Position numbers and translations under genes: made by a program
DNA from: JACVRN01 sp036389255
Lineage (GTDB): Bacteria; Acidobacteriota; Blastocatellia; Pyrinomonadales; Pyrinomonadaceae
Reading direction: 5' to 3'
Assembly: GCA_036389255.1 (NCBI GenBank)
Contig: DASVQI010000029.1
Location: 169,465-233,464, forward strand
DNA: 64,000 bases
Shown here: positions 48,365 through 59,060 of the stretch, piece by piece
Layout: every line of letters begins with the position of its first letter
How positions within the stretch are numbered: the stretch's first letter is position 1
The notes under the pieces: model-generated
Seen by the model: only the letters and a program-made list of their open reading frames with translations
Database searches by the model: none
What the model was told of the DNA's origin: nothing

Positions 48365-50344
48365 CTATTGCTTCAGGACAAAGTCTTTGGGGACAAACTC
48401 AAGAGCGACAGCCTGTCCTTCAAAGCCCCTGCGCGCTCCGGGCGAAGGGCGGTACGTAATTACGACCGGATTCTCGGGCTTGCGCACGCCGCAGCTTATC
48501 TCGCCGCCAACATCTGTCGTGTAAGTGCTTATGTCTATGTCTTCAAAGTTCACCGCGTGCAGCTTTATCAGCGCCTCACCGACGCGGACTGTAAAGACTA
48601 TGCCCTTCGCTTCGCAGTCTATGCGTACAAGCATTCCCTGCACGCGTTTCTCGTTCGGCTGTAGTGGCCGCAGGACTTCCTGAAGCGCGGTCGAAGCGTC
48701 GTAGGGCCGCAGGTTGTTCTGCTCGGTCGTGCCGCCTCTTCCGTTTTCGGCCTTCGGCGGCTCTACATTCGAAGGGCCGCTCGTTTCAGCGCTCCTGCGG
48801 CTCTCGTTGTAGCGGGCCAGCCGCTCCTGATAATCCGCCATAGATTTAAGGAGCGCTTCGGCGCTGGCTCGCAGCGATGGGTCGTTTGTGTTCCGGGTCA
48901 TGGGCATTATCAGCCTGCGCGCCGTCTCAAAATCACGCTTCTGCATGTAGAGCTGGGCCAGCACGAAGACGTAGCTCTGATTGCCGGGGGAGAGAGTTAG
49001 AGCCTTCTTGAGCATGTTTATGGATTCGTCAGCGTCCTCGCCCGCGACCAGATTGACGAAGGCCAGAATGTGATAAGACTCCGGAAAATCCGGCTTCAGC
49101 TCGATGGCCTTTTTGAGCGAAGCGCGCATCTCGCGCAAATCTCCTGAAGAGTAGGCCGAGACGGACTGTCCCTCGCTGGCATCCATACGACTAATCACAT
49201 AAGCGTAGTAGTAATGGGCCAGATAATTCTGAGGGTCTGCGGCTACAGCCTGCTGCAAAGCCCCTCTTGCCTCCGCGTAGCGGCGCTGCCTGAGACGTAG
49301 TACGCCGAGCGAAGACTGCGCGCCTGACAGCTTGGGGTCGAGCGTGACAGCCTGCTGCAAACGCGCTTCGGCATCCTCAAGCCTGTTGATGTGCAGCAGC
49401 AGGTCGCCCAGCGTGGCCAGCGCCTCGACCTCCGTCATGGTGGAGCTTTGCATCTCAGCGTCGAACTCCAGCTTTCTACTGAAGGTGGCGATGGTCACGG
49501 GATAGGTGTCGCGCTGAACATACTTCTTCAGCTCCTTTTCCAGCGTGGCGAAGTCCATCTGAAACGCCTGTTGAAAGGCGGCTTCAATAGTCGCGCCCCC
49601 GCTCACAAGGTCTATGAAGCGGTTGAGCTGTGGCGCACGCTTCCCTTCGTTGCCCAGCAGAAGGTAGTGAATCAGCGCCCACGATTGAGCATAAAAGATG
49701 CTCTGCTTATTGCGCTCGTTGTAGAGCGGCGAGTCGTGGTCTACGCCGAAGAAGGTCTGAAGCGGCAGCAGCTTCTCTTCGCGCAGCAGCCTGACGTGAT
49801 AGCCCTTGGGCTTGCCTACCCAAGCCTTCTTGTCGCCATCCGTCACCTCGAACGTGCTGTAATACTCGGCCAGCCCCTCGTTGAACCAGAGCGGGGTGCT
49901 CGTCAGGTTGTTGGCCACCAGCAGGTGCACGTACTCGTGAAAGATAACGTCGTAGGGGTTGTCGTCCGCCTGCTCTATGGTGAGAGTGATGTAGTTCACG
50001 TCGCGGCCCGCCTGAAAGTAGCCGGAGACGTTTGCGGGCTTTCCCTGATAAAGCGGCTTGTAGGGCTTGTAGGAGCTGCCGCTTTTGAAAACGACTACCT
50101 TCGTCGGCACGGGCGAGTTGAAGTTCGCTTTCGAGAGAAGGCGCGAAGTCACATCGCGGAACTGTTCCAGCTTCGTAGCGACCTCACGAATCTCCTTCTC
50201 GCTCGCGTTGCCTATCAGGATAAAGTTCTTCGAGCGCACCTGCGTCCATGTCTCTTTGGCGGAGACGGCGGGAGCAATGGCGATTAAAAATGTGAGCAGA
50301 AGCACGAGGACAGGCACGCGCCGTTTCATCATCTGTATTCTCAT
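48365..50344 (-). CDS. Exported HExxH-TPR protein (DUF1570-like), copy 1
   Basis: About 659 residues with a signal peptide (MKRRVPVLVLLLTFLIAIAP). The N-terminal domain has a zinc-peptidase site VIFHEYVHLLV and WFNEGLAEYYS, the gluzincin HExxH...E arrangement. At least five TPR units follow (about 330-560; LEDAEARLQQAVTLDPKLSG and similar), then a linker and a C-terminal ~100-residue beta domain (GMLVRIDCEAKGIVFTVRVG). It is a close paralogue of the next gene. A periplasmic or secreted peptidase with a protein-binding scaffold is likely. The ATG could be 50344 or 50332/50329; none has a strong ribosome site. Confidence 0.88.
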   Translation of the reverse strand: MRIQMMKRRVPVLVLLLTFLIAIAPAVSAKETWTQVRSKNFILIGNASEKEIREVATKLEQFRDVTSRLLSKANFNSPVPTKVVVFKSGSSYKPYKPLYQGKPANVSGYFQAGRDVNYITLTIEQADDNPYDVIFHEYVHLLVANNLTSTPLWFNEGLAEYYSTFEVTDGDKKAWVGKPKGYHVRLLREEKLLPLQTFFGVDHDSPLYNERNKQSIFYAQSWALIHYLLLGNEGKRAPQLNRFIDLVSGGATIEAAFQQAFQMDFATLEKELKKYVQRDTYPVTIATFSRKLEFDAEMQSSTMTEVEALATLGDLLLHINRLEDAEARLQQAVTLDPKLSGAQSSLGVLRLRQRRYAEARGALQQAVAADPQNYLAHYYYAYVISRMDASEGQSVSAYSSGDLREMRASLKKAIELKPDFPESYHILAFVNLVAGEDADESINMLKKALTLSPGNQSYVFVLAQLYMQKRDFETARRLIMPMTRNTNDPSLRASAEALLKSMADYQERLARYNESRRSAETSGPSNVEPPKAENGRGGTTEQNNLRPYDASTALQEVLRPLQPNEKRVQGMLVRIDCEAKGIVFTVRVGEALIKLHAVNFEDIDISTYTTDVGGEISCGVRKPENPVVITYRPSPGARRGFEGQAVALEFVPKDFVLKQ

Positions 50345-50524
50345 AAGATTTTGATTTGTTAAGCAGGACACCCGTCCGGCGCTTGGGCTGATGAGAGGTA
50401 ACGTGTCCTGAAGTTGAACTGTAAGGCGCAACCGGTTTTCCAGTACTTTGAGGCCGCGCCCGCGCCGGAAAGGCAAGAATAAGGGGGCGCTCTCCGGCTG
50501 TCAACTCGCCGCGAATCAAGGTGG

Positions 50525-50656
50525 TATCCTAATTAGAAAACTCTCTGCGCTTATCTCTGCGTTCCTCCGCGTCTCTGCGGTGAATGACTATAAAAGCTAC
50601 TCACCGCAGAGGCGCAGAGATACGCCGAGGGGGCGCGGAGATTTGTATTTAGGACA
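50525..50656. repeat. Palindrome D2 (CGCAGAGA words, GGTGA in the centre)
   Basis: Ends GTATCCTAATTAGAAAACTC on the left and the complement of GTGTCCTAAATACAAATCTC on the right. Each half is a CTCTGCG-word array ending in GCGGTGA; the halves meet around ATGACTATAAAAGCTAC. It follows the copy-2 TPR stop by 17 bases. Confidence 0.9.
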
Positions 50657-50672
50657 CTACTCGAATCAATCC

Positions 50673-52589
50673 TTACGGCTCGTATTCTAGGTCTTCGGGC
50701 ACGAACTCTATCCCTATGGCTTCGCCGTCGAACTGTAGGTTGGCAGGCGGGCGATATGTCAGCAGCACAAGGTTGGCCGGGTCGCGCTGGCCGCAGGTGA
50801 TGGAGCGGCCCATGCCCGCCACGTAGCTGACGAAGGTAATGCGTCTTAGATTTTCGCTGTGAAAGCGCAGGGTGCGCTCGCCGTCCCTGACGGTGAGGAT
50901 AGTGTTGCCGGAGGCGTCGCATTCTACGTTAGTGAGCAGCCCGCGCACGCGCTCGCCCGCGAAGCGCCTCTGAAGGCGCGGCTTCTGAGAGAGCGCGGAG
51001 GCGCTCGCGGAAGCGGAAGAGTTTTCAGGCAGCAGGCCGCTCGCGCGGAGCCGCGCAAGCTCCGTTTCCGTCGTGTTGATATTCTTCAAGACCTGCTCGG
51101 CGCGTATGCGAAGCTGCGGGTTGAGGCTGCGGCGCAAAGGCTCTACGACCTCGCGCGCCTTCGTCCACGCGCGCTGCCGCTCGTAGATTTGAGCCAGCAC
51201 GAAGGCGAACTCCTCGCGCGCGGGAGCCATTCGCATGGCCTGTCGCAGAAGAACTTCGGCCTGCTCCAGCTCTTCGCCCGTTGCCAGATTGACGAAGGCC
51301 AGCAGGTGATAGGACTCAGGATGAGAGGGCTGCAATTCTATGGCCCGCAGAAGCTCCGCTCGCATCACCTTTGCAGACTCGGCCTCGTAGCCCGTGACAA
51401 TCAGATTCTCGTCCATGCCCTGACGGCTGAGGCCGTAGGCGTAGTAGTAATGGGCCAGATAATTTTCGGGCGCAAGCTCGACTGCGCGCCGCAGAAGCGG
51501 AACAGCCTCAGCGAAATTCCTCTGCCTGACCCGCACCATGCCGAGCGAGGCGTAGGCCATCGCCAGTCGCGGGTCTAGACCGACAGCCTCCTTCAGAAGC
51601 GCCGCCGCTTCGTCCAGCCTGTTCGTGTGAAGCAGCAGGTCGCCCAGATAGTACCGAACCTCCGCATCGGAGACGGGCGCGCTCGTCAACGTGTCGGCCT
51701 TAATCTCGGTGCGCCTGTCGAAGAGCGTCACCTCTGCCGCGTGCTTCTCTCGCCCGACGTATTCCTTAAGCTCGCTCTCAAGCGAGGCAACGTCCTGCCG
51801 GAAAGTCTGCTTAAAGCTTTCCTCCGGCGGAAGGCCCTCGGCCATAAGACCGACGAAGCGGTAGAAGTCGGACTGGCGGCCTCCTGCGGCTTCGCGTCCT
51901 AGCACAAGGTAATGGGCCAGAGCCCAGCTCTGCGCGTAGAAGAGGTTTCGCGTCTGCGGCTCGTTGTAGACGGTCGCCTTGTTGTCTGCCGCCAGAAGAG
52001 TTTCGAGCGGGAGCCACGCCTCCGTGCGGAGCAATTTAAGATGGCGTTTATTGACTCTGCCGACCGTGGCCCTGCGCCCGCCGTCCGTCAATTCAAGCGT
52101 GCTGAAGTATTCGGCCAGCCCTTCGTTCAGGCAGAGCGGAAGACCGCGCAGGTTGCTCTCCACGAAAAGATGCACGTACTCGTGAAAGATTGTGCCCGAC
52201 GGGCCAGCCGTGTTGCCGTCCATCGTGATGGTGATGTAGTTCAGGTCTGTGTTGCTCTGAAAGTAGCCTGCGACGTTCGCGGGCGCGCCGTCGTAGAGCG
52301 GCTTGAACGGCCTGTATGATTCGTCCGAGCGAAAGACGACGACGGTCGTCGGCACTGTTGATTGAATGGTGGCGGCCGCGAAAAGTCGCGTCAGGGCTTC
52401 GCGGAACTGTTCTAGCCGCGCGCCGATTTGCCGAATCTCTTTCTCGCTGGCGTTGCCGACCAGCAGAAAGTTCTTCGAGCGCACGCGCGTCCAGACCTCC
52501 CTGCTCTCCTTGTCGAGCGCAAGCGAGGTGCCTTCAGCCGCCAGTAGCAGACAGAGCAGCATGGCCAGACGTGACAGCGCGGATTTCAT
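50673..52589 (-). CDS. Exported HExxH-TPR protein (DUF1570-like), copy 2
   Basis: A 638-residue paralogue of copy 1 with the same order: signal peptide (LSRLAMLLCLLLAAEGTSLA), a peptidase-like domain with TIFHEYVHLFV and CLNEGLAEYFS, TPR units (about 315-530) and a C-terminal beta domain (RGLLTNVECDASGNTILTVR). Long blocks are shared, such as RSKNFLLVGNASEKEIRQ versus RSKNFILIGNASEKEIRE, so the pair arose by tandem duplication, followed by considerable divergence. It lies upstream of copy 1; palindrome D2 separates them. Confidence 0.88.
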   Translation of the reverse strand: MKSALSRLAMLLCLLLAAEGTSLALDKESREVWTRVRSKNFLLVGNASEKEIRQIGARLEQFREALTRLFAAATIQSTVPTTVVVFRSDESYRPFKPLYDGAPANVAGYFQSNTDLNYITITMDGNTAGPSGTIFHEYVHLFVESNLRGLPLCLNEGLAEYFSTLELTDGGRRATVGRVNKRHLKLLRTEAWLPLETLLAADNKATVYNEPQTRNLFYAQSWALAHYLVLGREAAGGRQSDFYRFVGLMAEGLPPEESFKQTFRQDVASLESELKEYVGREKHAAEVTLFDRRTEIKADTLTSAPVSDAEVRYYLGDLLLHTNRLDEAAALLKEAVGLDPRLAMAYASLGMVRVRQRNFAEAVPLLRRAVELAPENYLAHYYYAYGLSRQGMDENLIVTGYEAESAKVMRAELLRAIELQPSHPESYHLLAFVNLATGEELEQAEVLLRQAMRMAPAREEFAFVLAQIYERQRAWTKAREVVEPLRRSLNPQLRIRAEQVLKNINTTETELARLRASGLLPENSSASASASALSQKPRLQRRFAGERVRGLLTNVECDASGNTILTVRDGERTLRFHSENLRRITFVSYVAGMGRSITCGQRDPANLVLLTYRPPANLQFDGEAIGIEFVPEDLEYEP

Positions 52590-52702
52590 GGTGTTACGGA
52601 TTTACGGATTTTTGTGCATTAACTGGACTGGTGCGCGCCCTTCTGATTAGCGCGGCCGGTAGTTCGTGCTGGACGGAATATAATCGCGCCTGCTTCCGAG
52701 TG

Positions 52703-53470
52703 TCAATCAACACTTTTTTTTCGCAGGCTCAGGCGGCTGGCAGCCGCTTCGTCCAACAGCCACAGAAGCTCTCCGCGAGTCGGCGAGACAAGTTGAGCGG
52801 GATACTCCCGTCCACGCCCCTCTTCTTCCAGCACGATGCGAAGCGTTTCCGCCTTCTGCTCGCCCGTCACCAGAAAGATGATGCTCGCGGCGGCGTTGAT
52901 GACCGGAAGAGTCAAAGTCAGCCGGTGAGACTTGAGCTTTTCGACGTAGGGAGCCGCGACCGGATGGACGGTGTCCAGAAGGGCCGGAGAGTCAGGGAAG
53001 AGAGACGCCGTGTGCCCGTCCTCTCCCATGCCCAGCAAAATCAGGTCAAAGCGCGGCGGATTCTCATGGAGCTTCTCTAGCAGCAGTTGACCGTAATCGC
53101 GCGCGGCCTGTTCGGGCTCATCCTCTCCGCGCATCCTGTGAATCTGCCCCGGCGGGATTGGGACGCGCGAAAGCAAAGCATCAAACGCCATGCGATAGTT
53201 GCTCTCATCCGACGAAGGCGGCACGCATCGCTCGTCGCCCCAGAAGACCTGAGCCTTCTCCCACGGCACGCGCGACGCGTAAATCTCTTCGCCCAGAAGA
53301 CTGTAGAGCGCTCGCGGAGTAGAGCCGCCCGCGAGCGCTACTTTGAAAGAGTCTCGTTCCTCAACGCTCTGCCTTGCCGTCTCTATGAATAGCCTCACCG
53401 CGCGCATGGGGAGCGCGTGCGCGTTAGGCCAGATTTCGACCTGTGACTTGCCTATGCTTAATCTTCTCAT
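52703..53470 (-). CDS. pgl: 6-Phosphogluconolactonase
   Basis: Hydrolyses 6-phosphogluconolactone, step two of the oxidative pentose-phosphate pathway. The 255-residue protein matches the Pgl/DevB type: FKVALAGGSTPRALYSLL, VFWGDERCVPP, then DLILLGMGEDGHTASLFP and a C-terminal VTGEQKAETLR. The ATG at 53470 overlaps the glk stop (ATGA), so the two genes are coupled. It is the last gene of the pentose-phosphate cluster. Confidence 0.95.
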   Translation of the reverse strand: MRRLSIGKSQVEIWPNAHALPMRAVRLFIETARQSVEERDSFKVALAGGSTPRALYSLLGEEIYASRVPWEKAQVFWGDERCVPPSSDESNYRMAFDALLSRVPIPPGQIHRMRGEDEPEQAARDYGQLLLEKLHENPPRFDLILLGMGEDGHTASLFPDSPALLDTVHPVAAPYVEKLKSHRLTLTLPVINAAASIIFLVTGEQKAETLRIVLEEEGRGREYPAQLVSPTRGELLWLLDEAAASRLSLRKKSVD

Positions 53471-54456
53471 GCGGCACGACGCGCTGCGGCGTAATTGGCG
53501 GCTCCCATGAGCGCCGTTCTGGGCTCCATGATGACGGCCACGTGCGCGCCTTCGACCAGAGGCGAAAGCCGCCCCTTGTCCCTGTAGGCTTCTACGAAGC
53601 GGCCGTCCCTGAGCTTCTCTATAATCTTGGGCGCGATGCCGCCGCCGACGAAGACGCCGCCCGTAGCCTTGACCGTCAGCGCAAGGTTCCCGGCCTGCGC
53701 CCCGTAGATTGAGACGAAGAGGTCTAGAGCCTTCACACAAATCTCCGCCCGCCCGGCAAGCGCTGCCTGCGAGATGATGGGCGCAGCATCCTCCGACGAC
53801 GCAATCTCGGCTCTCAACCATTCGGGCTCTTCCGCCAGCCCGCGCTCCCTGAAAAAGTCGTAGACGTTGACGAGCCCCTGACCGGAAAGAATCCTCTCGT
53901 AGCTGATGCGATGCTTTTTAGTCAGAAGATAACGCAGCAGCTCTATCTCAAGCTCGTTGCGCGGCGCGAAATCCACGTGGCCGCCCTCGGATGCCATGGC
54001 GTGATAGCGAGCGCCGTCCCAGATGAGCGCTGCCTCGCCAAGCCCTGTGCCTGCGGCGATGATGGCTATGTTCCCTCCGCGCGCCCTCTCGCCTTGGTGC
54101 AGCGTCACAAGCTGCTCTTCCTTCAGCGACGGGACGCCGTAAGCTGTCGCCTCAAGGTCGTTGATGACCCAAACCTCGCCGGTTCCCAGACAGTCTTGTA
54201 GAGAAGCGCTGCTGATTATCCACGGCAACTGCGTGATGCGAGAGACGCCGTTAATCACAGGCCCGGCCACGCCGAAGGCTCCGGCCTCAACCGGCAACTC
54301 GCGGCCGTTCATAAATTCCGCTATCACCGCTTCGAGCCCGGCGTAGTCGTTACTGGCAAATGTGCGCTCCTCTTTTTTTTGAAGCTCGCCGCCCGCGCCC
54401 TCATCAAAGAGCGCCAGATTCGTCTTCGTCCCCCCTATGTCACCGGCTAGAATCAT
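53467..54456 (-). CDS. glk: Glucokinase
   Basis: Phosphorylates glucose with ATP. A 329-residue E. coli Glk-type protein: phosphate-binding MILAGDIGGTKTNLALFD at the start, FGVAGPVINGVSRITQLPW, VINDLEATAYG with the catalytic Asp, AAGTGLGEA, and a C-terminal GGVFVGGGIAPK. It feeds glucose 6-phosphate to pgi and zwf encoded upstream in the same direction, so the cluster joins sugar entry to NADPH production. Confidence 0.95.
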   Translation of the reverse strand: MILAGDIGGTKTNLALFDEGAGGELQKKEERTFASNDYAGLEAVIAEFMNGRELPVEAGAFGVAGPVINGVSRITQLPWIISSASLQDCLGTGEVWVINDLEATAYGVPSLKEEQLVTLHQGERARGGNIAIIAAGTGLGEAALIWDGARYHAMASEGGHVDFAPRNELEIELLRYLLTKKHRISYERILSGQGLVNVYDFFRERGLAEEPEWLRAEIASSEDAAPIISQAALAGRAEICVKALDLFVSIYGAQAGNLALTVKATGGVFVGGGIAPKIIEKLRDGRFVEAYRDKGRLSPLVEGAHVAVIMEPRTALMGAANYAAARRAA

Positions 54457-54510
54457 GAGAATAAGTTAGCCTCTATCTGTCTGCGGATTCAAACCGAGCT
54501 ACTTCTGAGT

Positions 54511-54650
54511 AGTGTCCTTAATTCAATTCTCTGCGCTTCCTCTGCGTTGCTCTGCGTCTGCGGCGGTGAGTGCTAGTTAAACTTTATTCACCGCAGAGGC
54601 GCAGAGAGAGACGCAGAGGTTTACGCAGAGAGTTTTCTAATTAGGACATT
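54511..54650. repeat. Palindrome D3 (CGCAGAGA words, GGTGA in the centre)
   Basis: Ends AGTGTCCTTAATTCAATTCT and the complement of AATGTCCTAATTAGAAAACT, nearly the same ends as D2. Inside, CTCTGCG words lead to GCGGTGA, then a spacer, then TTCACCGCAGAGGCGCAGAG. It starts two bases beyond the opcA stop codon. Confidence 0.9.
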
Positions 54651-54652
54651 AT

Positions 54653-55843
54653 CTACTTTTGTTTTCCTTCCAGAGCTTCGAGCAGGCTCGCGGCGGCGCG
54701 CACGGCCTCTTCATAGATGCGGTCGTGGCTCAGGATTTCAAGCTCGCGGCCCAGCAGCTCAGCCTCCGTTTTGTCGCCGCCGATGAGCAGGCGAGAAGCG
54801 CGTCTTTCATCGCCCGTCACGGCTTGCGTCTCAAGATAGCGCCCGTCCTCGCTTCTGGCCACGACGAAGGCGGAAATGCCGTCCGCGCTCGCGCCAAGCT
54901 CCACGCGCGCAATCCAACCGTGCATGGCTTCACGCCGCTCCACGCTCACGAACTCTAAAGTTATCGCTCGCCCGTCTCTTTCTACACGCATTGTACGAGC
55001 GCTCGCTTCCATCTCTTCACTTTGCGCGGCGGCGGCGACGCGCCAGCCCAGACGGCTCGCCAGCCAGCCCGCGAGGATAAGAGCCTTCGGCGCTATCTCA
55101 TGCGGCTTATGTTCCGGCGCGACGTATTCGATGCGCACGCGGTCTATGCGCTCAAGCAGCGCGCGATACTCGCGCACGTCGTAGAAGCCAGCCAGCAGGC
55201 CGCGCCATGAAGTGAGCCTTGCCCAGTTCAGGTCGCTCAAGCCCGTGTGCGCCGCGCGCTCCTTTTGAAGAAGCGCCGAGAGCGCCAGAACATCTCTGTA
55301 AGGCTCAAGAAAATCGGCAGAGTCGAAGACGACCCTGTCCGAAGCGTGGCTGAGCTTGCGGAACACCTCGTCATTCAGTCGCGGTTGGTCGCGCCACCAT
55401 AGAAAGATGGGAAGGTCTGGAATCAGCAGAGGCTCCGCCGCGCTCGGCAGCTCTACAGAGTAGCGCCCGCGCGCGCGAAGCGTAACCTGCTCGCCGCACA
55501 GGTTCCGCGTCTTTCCCCCGTCCACCGACCGGCAATAGGAAGAGACGAGCATCTCTATGTCCACATCTTCGGCCTCGCGCTCGGCCACCATGACGATAGC
55601 GCGACACGGGTGAGCGCCGGTGACATGACTCAAAAGCTCGTTGACCTCCTCCAGAGCCTCGTTCGACGCGACATAGACCAGCAGGTTGAGCACGCGCGCA
55701 CGCATCAACGCGCCTTCCTCGTCGGAGGTGTCCGCGCCGCCCGCGTTCTCCATCCACAGACGGCTCAACTCGCGCTCCACGGCCTGCACGTCCAGCGTCT
55801 CTCCTACACGAACTGTTCTAGGCGTTGTGTGCGTATTCTTCAT
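54653..55843 (-). CDS. opcA: OpcA-like glucose-6-phosphate dehydrogenase assembly protein
   Basis: A 396-residue protein of the OpcA family, which activates and assembles glucose-6-phosphate dehydrogenase in cyanobacteria and actinobacteria. Typical stretches: LNLLVYVASNEALEEVNELL, HPCRAIVMVAE, LPIFLWWRDQP (about 147-157) and DSADFLEPYRDVLALS. It follows zwf directly, which fits its role. The ATG at 55843 is used rather than the TTG two codons earlier. Confidence 0.92.
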   Translation of the reverse strand: MKNTHTTPRTVRVGETLDVQAVERELSRLWMENAGGADTSDEEGALMRARVLNLLVYVASNEALEEVNELLSHVTGAHPCRAIVMVAEREAEDVDIEMLVSSYCRSVDGGKTRNLCGEQVTLRARGRYSVELPSAAEPLLIPDLPIFLWWRDQPRLNDEVFRKLSHASDRVVFDSADFLEPYRDVLALSALLQKERAAHTGLSDLNWARLTSWRGLLAGFYDVREYRALLERIDRVRIEYVAPEHKPHEIAPKALILAGWLASRLGWRVAAAAQSEEMEASARTMRVERDGRAITLEFVSVERREAMHGWIARVELGASADGISAFVVARSEDGRYLETQAVTGDERRASRLLIGGDKTEAELLGRELEILSHDRIYEEAVRAAASLLEALEGKQK

Positions 55844-55856
55844 AATCAAGCCCGGA

Positions 55857-55953
55857 AAGTCTAGAGAGTCTAGAGAGTCCGGAGAGTCTAGAGAGTGAAA
55901 AGAAAATCCAGTTGACTCTATGGACTCTCTAGACCCTCCGGACTCTCCAGACT
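55857..55953. repeat. Palindrome C2 (TAGAGAGTC words)
   Basis: Left arm of four TCTAGAGAG-type words, right arm GACTCTCTAGACCCTCCGGA then CTCTCCAGACT; apex GAAAAGAAAATCCAGTTGAC, which joins the C arms to the A/B-type left apex. It starts five bases beyond the zwf stop. Confidence 0.88.
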
Positions 55954-55957
55954 GTTC

Positions 55958-57493
<1,536 letters not shown>

Positions 57494-57598
57494 CTTGCGC
57501 TCACCAGTTTCTAAGGATTCATAGCCTGCCGTCGGCCTTTACAAGCGCAGCTTGAGGCACGCGGCTGCCGCTAATACCTTGAGCATCTTTTGGCCCTT

Positions 57599-59035
57599 CT
57601 ACTGCTCCGGCAAAGCCTCTTCCCATTTTGTATGAATCGCGCCCAGTCCGGGCTTGTCCACGCGCTCGTAGGTGTGCGCGCCGAAGTAGTCGCGCTGCGC
57701 CTGTGTCAGATTCTGCGGAAGGTTTTCCGTGCGGTAACTGTCGAAGTAGGCGAGGCTCGCAGCCATGGCTATCGCCGGAACGCCGTGAGCCTGCGCGACA
57801 GAGAGGCATTCGCGCCAGTTCACTTGCGCGCCTTGCATCCACCGGCTGAAATCCTCGTCAAGCAGAAGGTTCGGCAAATCGGGCTGCCGCTTGTAAGCCG
57901 TCTTGATTGGGTCTAGGAAGCGCGCGCGTATGATGCAGCCGCCCTTCCAGATACGCGCCATCTCGCTCAGGTCAACGTTCCACTTGAACTCGCGCGCGCC
58001 CGCACGAATCAGATTGAACCCCTGCGCGTAAGAACAGATCTTAGAAGCGTAGAGAGCGTCGTGAACAATTCGCTTGACGCGCTCGCGGTCGGTCTTGTCG
58101 GCGGCAGTGGTCGCCGGGCCTGCTATCACACGGCTGGCGCTGACGCGCTCTTCCTTCAGGGCAGAGAGAAAGCGCGCCTCGATTGCCGAGTTGATGGTGG
58201 GGATGGCCACGCCCAAATCCAGCGCCACCTGCGCCGTCCATTTGCCCGTGCCCTTCTGTCCGGCCGTGTCCAGTATCAAATCCACCAAGGGCCTGCCCGT
58301 CTCGTCGTCGCGCACGCGGAAAATCTCAGAAGTAATCTGAATCAGGTAGGAATCGAGCAATCCCCTGTTCCACTCCGCGAAGGTGTCCGCAAGCTCTGCG
58401 GCTTCCATGCCTGCCACGCGGCGCAGTATGTCGTAGGCTTCGGCAATCAACTGCATGTCGCCGTACTCTATGCCGTTGTGAACCATCTTGACGAAGTGGC
58501 CAGCGCCGTCCGGCCCGCAGTAGGTCGTACAGGGGCCGTCCTCGGTCTTGGCGGAGATGGCTTCCCAGATGGGCCTTATCTCTTCATAAGCCGCGCTGGC
58601 GCCGCCGGGCATGAGACTGGGGCCGAGGCGCGCGCCCTCTTCGCCGCCCGATACACCTGAGCCGATGAAGTGAAAGCCCTGCTGGCTGAGGCTTGCTTCG
58701 CGCCGCCGCGTCTCTTCAAACCACGAGTTGCCGCCGTCAATCAGTATGTCGCCCGCTTCCAGGTGCGGCGTGAACTGCTCAATCGTCCAGTCCACGGGCG
58801 CACCGGCCTTGACCATAATCATTATCCGTCGCGGGCGTCGCAAGGCCGTCACGAACTCTTCCGGCGACTTTGCGGGAATAATCTTTTTATCTCTTGCTTC
58901 GCCCGCCATCAGTTTTTCAACCAATGCGGAATCTCTGTCCCACACGGCGACACTGTAGCCGTTGCGCTCCATGTTAAGCGCCAGGTTCGAGCCCATGACG
59001 CCGACCCCGGCCATGCCTATGTCTGCTTCCGCCAT
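57599..59035 (-). CDS. gnd: 6-Phosphogluconate dehydrogenase (decarboxylating)
   Basis: Converts 6-phosphogluconate to ribulose 5-phosphate, CO2 and NADPH. The 478-residue enzyme has the GVGVMGSNLALN dinucleotide site, the LIDGGNSWFEET region, the active-site stretch GVSGGEEGARLGPSLMPGG and KMVHNGIEYGDMQLIAEAYD. The C-terminal KRQ/NLTQAQRDYFGAHTYER end is typical of the long NADP form. The ATG at 59035 follows GGAGAGAT; the open frame upstream overlaps pgi and is not used. Confidence 0.96.
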   Translation of the reverse strand: MAEADIGMAGVGVMGSNLALNMERNGYSVAVWDRDSALVEKLMAGEARDKKIIPAKSPEEFVTALRRPRRIMIMVKAGAPVDWTIEQFTPHLEAGDILIDGGNSWFEETRRREASLSQQGFHFIGSGVSGGEEGARLGPSLMPGGASAAYEEIRPIWEAISAKTEDGPCTTYCGPDGAGHFVKMVHNGIEYGDMQLIAEAYDILRRVAGMEAAELADTFAEWNRGLLDSYLIQITSEIFRVRDDETGRPLVDLILDTAGQKGTGKWTAQVALDLGVAIPTINSAIEARFLSALKEERVSASRVIAGPATTAADKTDRERVKRIVHDALYASKICSYAQGFNLIRAGAREFKWNVDLSEMARIWKGGCIIRARFLDPIKTAYKRQPDLPNLLLDEDFSRWMQGAQVNWRECLSVAQAHGVPAIAMAASLAYFDSYRTENLPQNLTQAQRDYFGAHTYERVDKPGLGAIHTKWEEALPEQ

Positions 59036-59060
59036 TAAAGTATCTCTCCGTCTGAAGCTC

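Noticed and set aside
52691..52718. Hairpin GTGT/ACAC followed by eight T residues on the + strand
   Set aside because: It lies at the end of the minus-strand pgl coding region, where AAA AAA codes for lysine; the stem has only five pairs and no plus-strand gene ends there.
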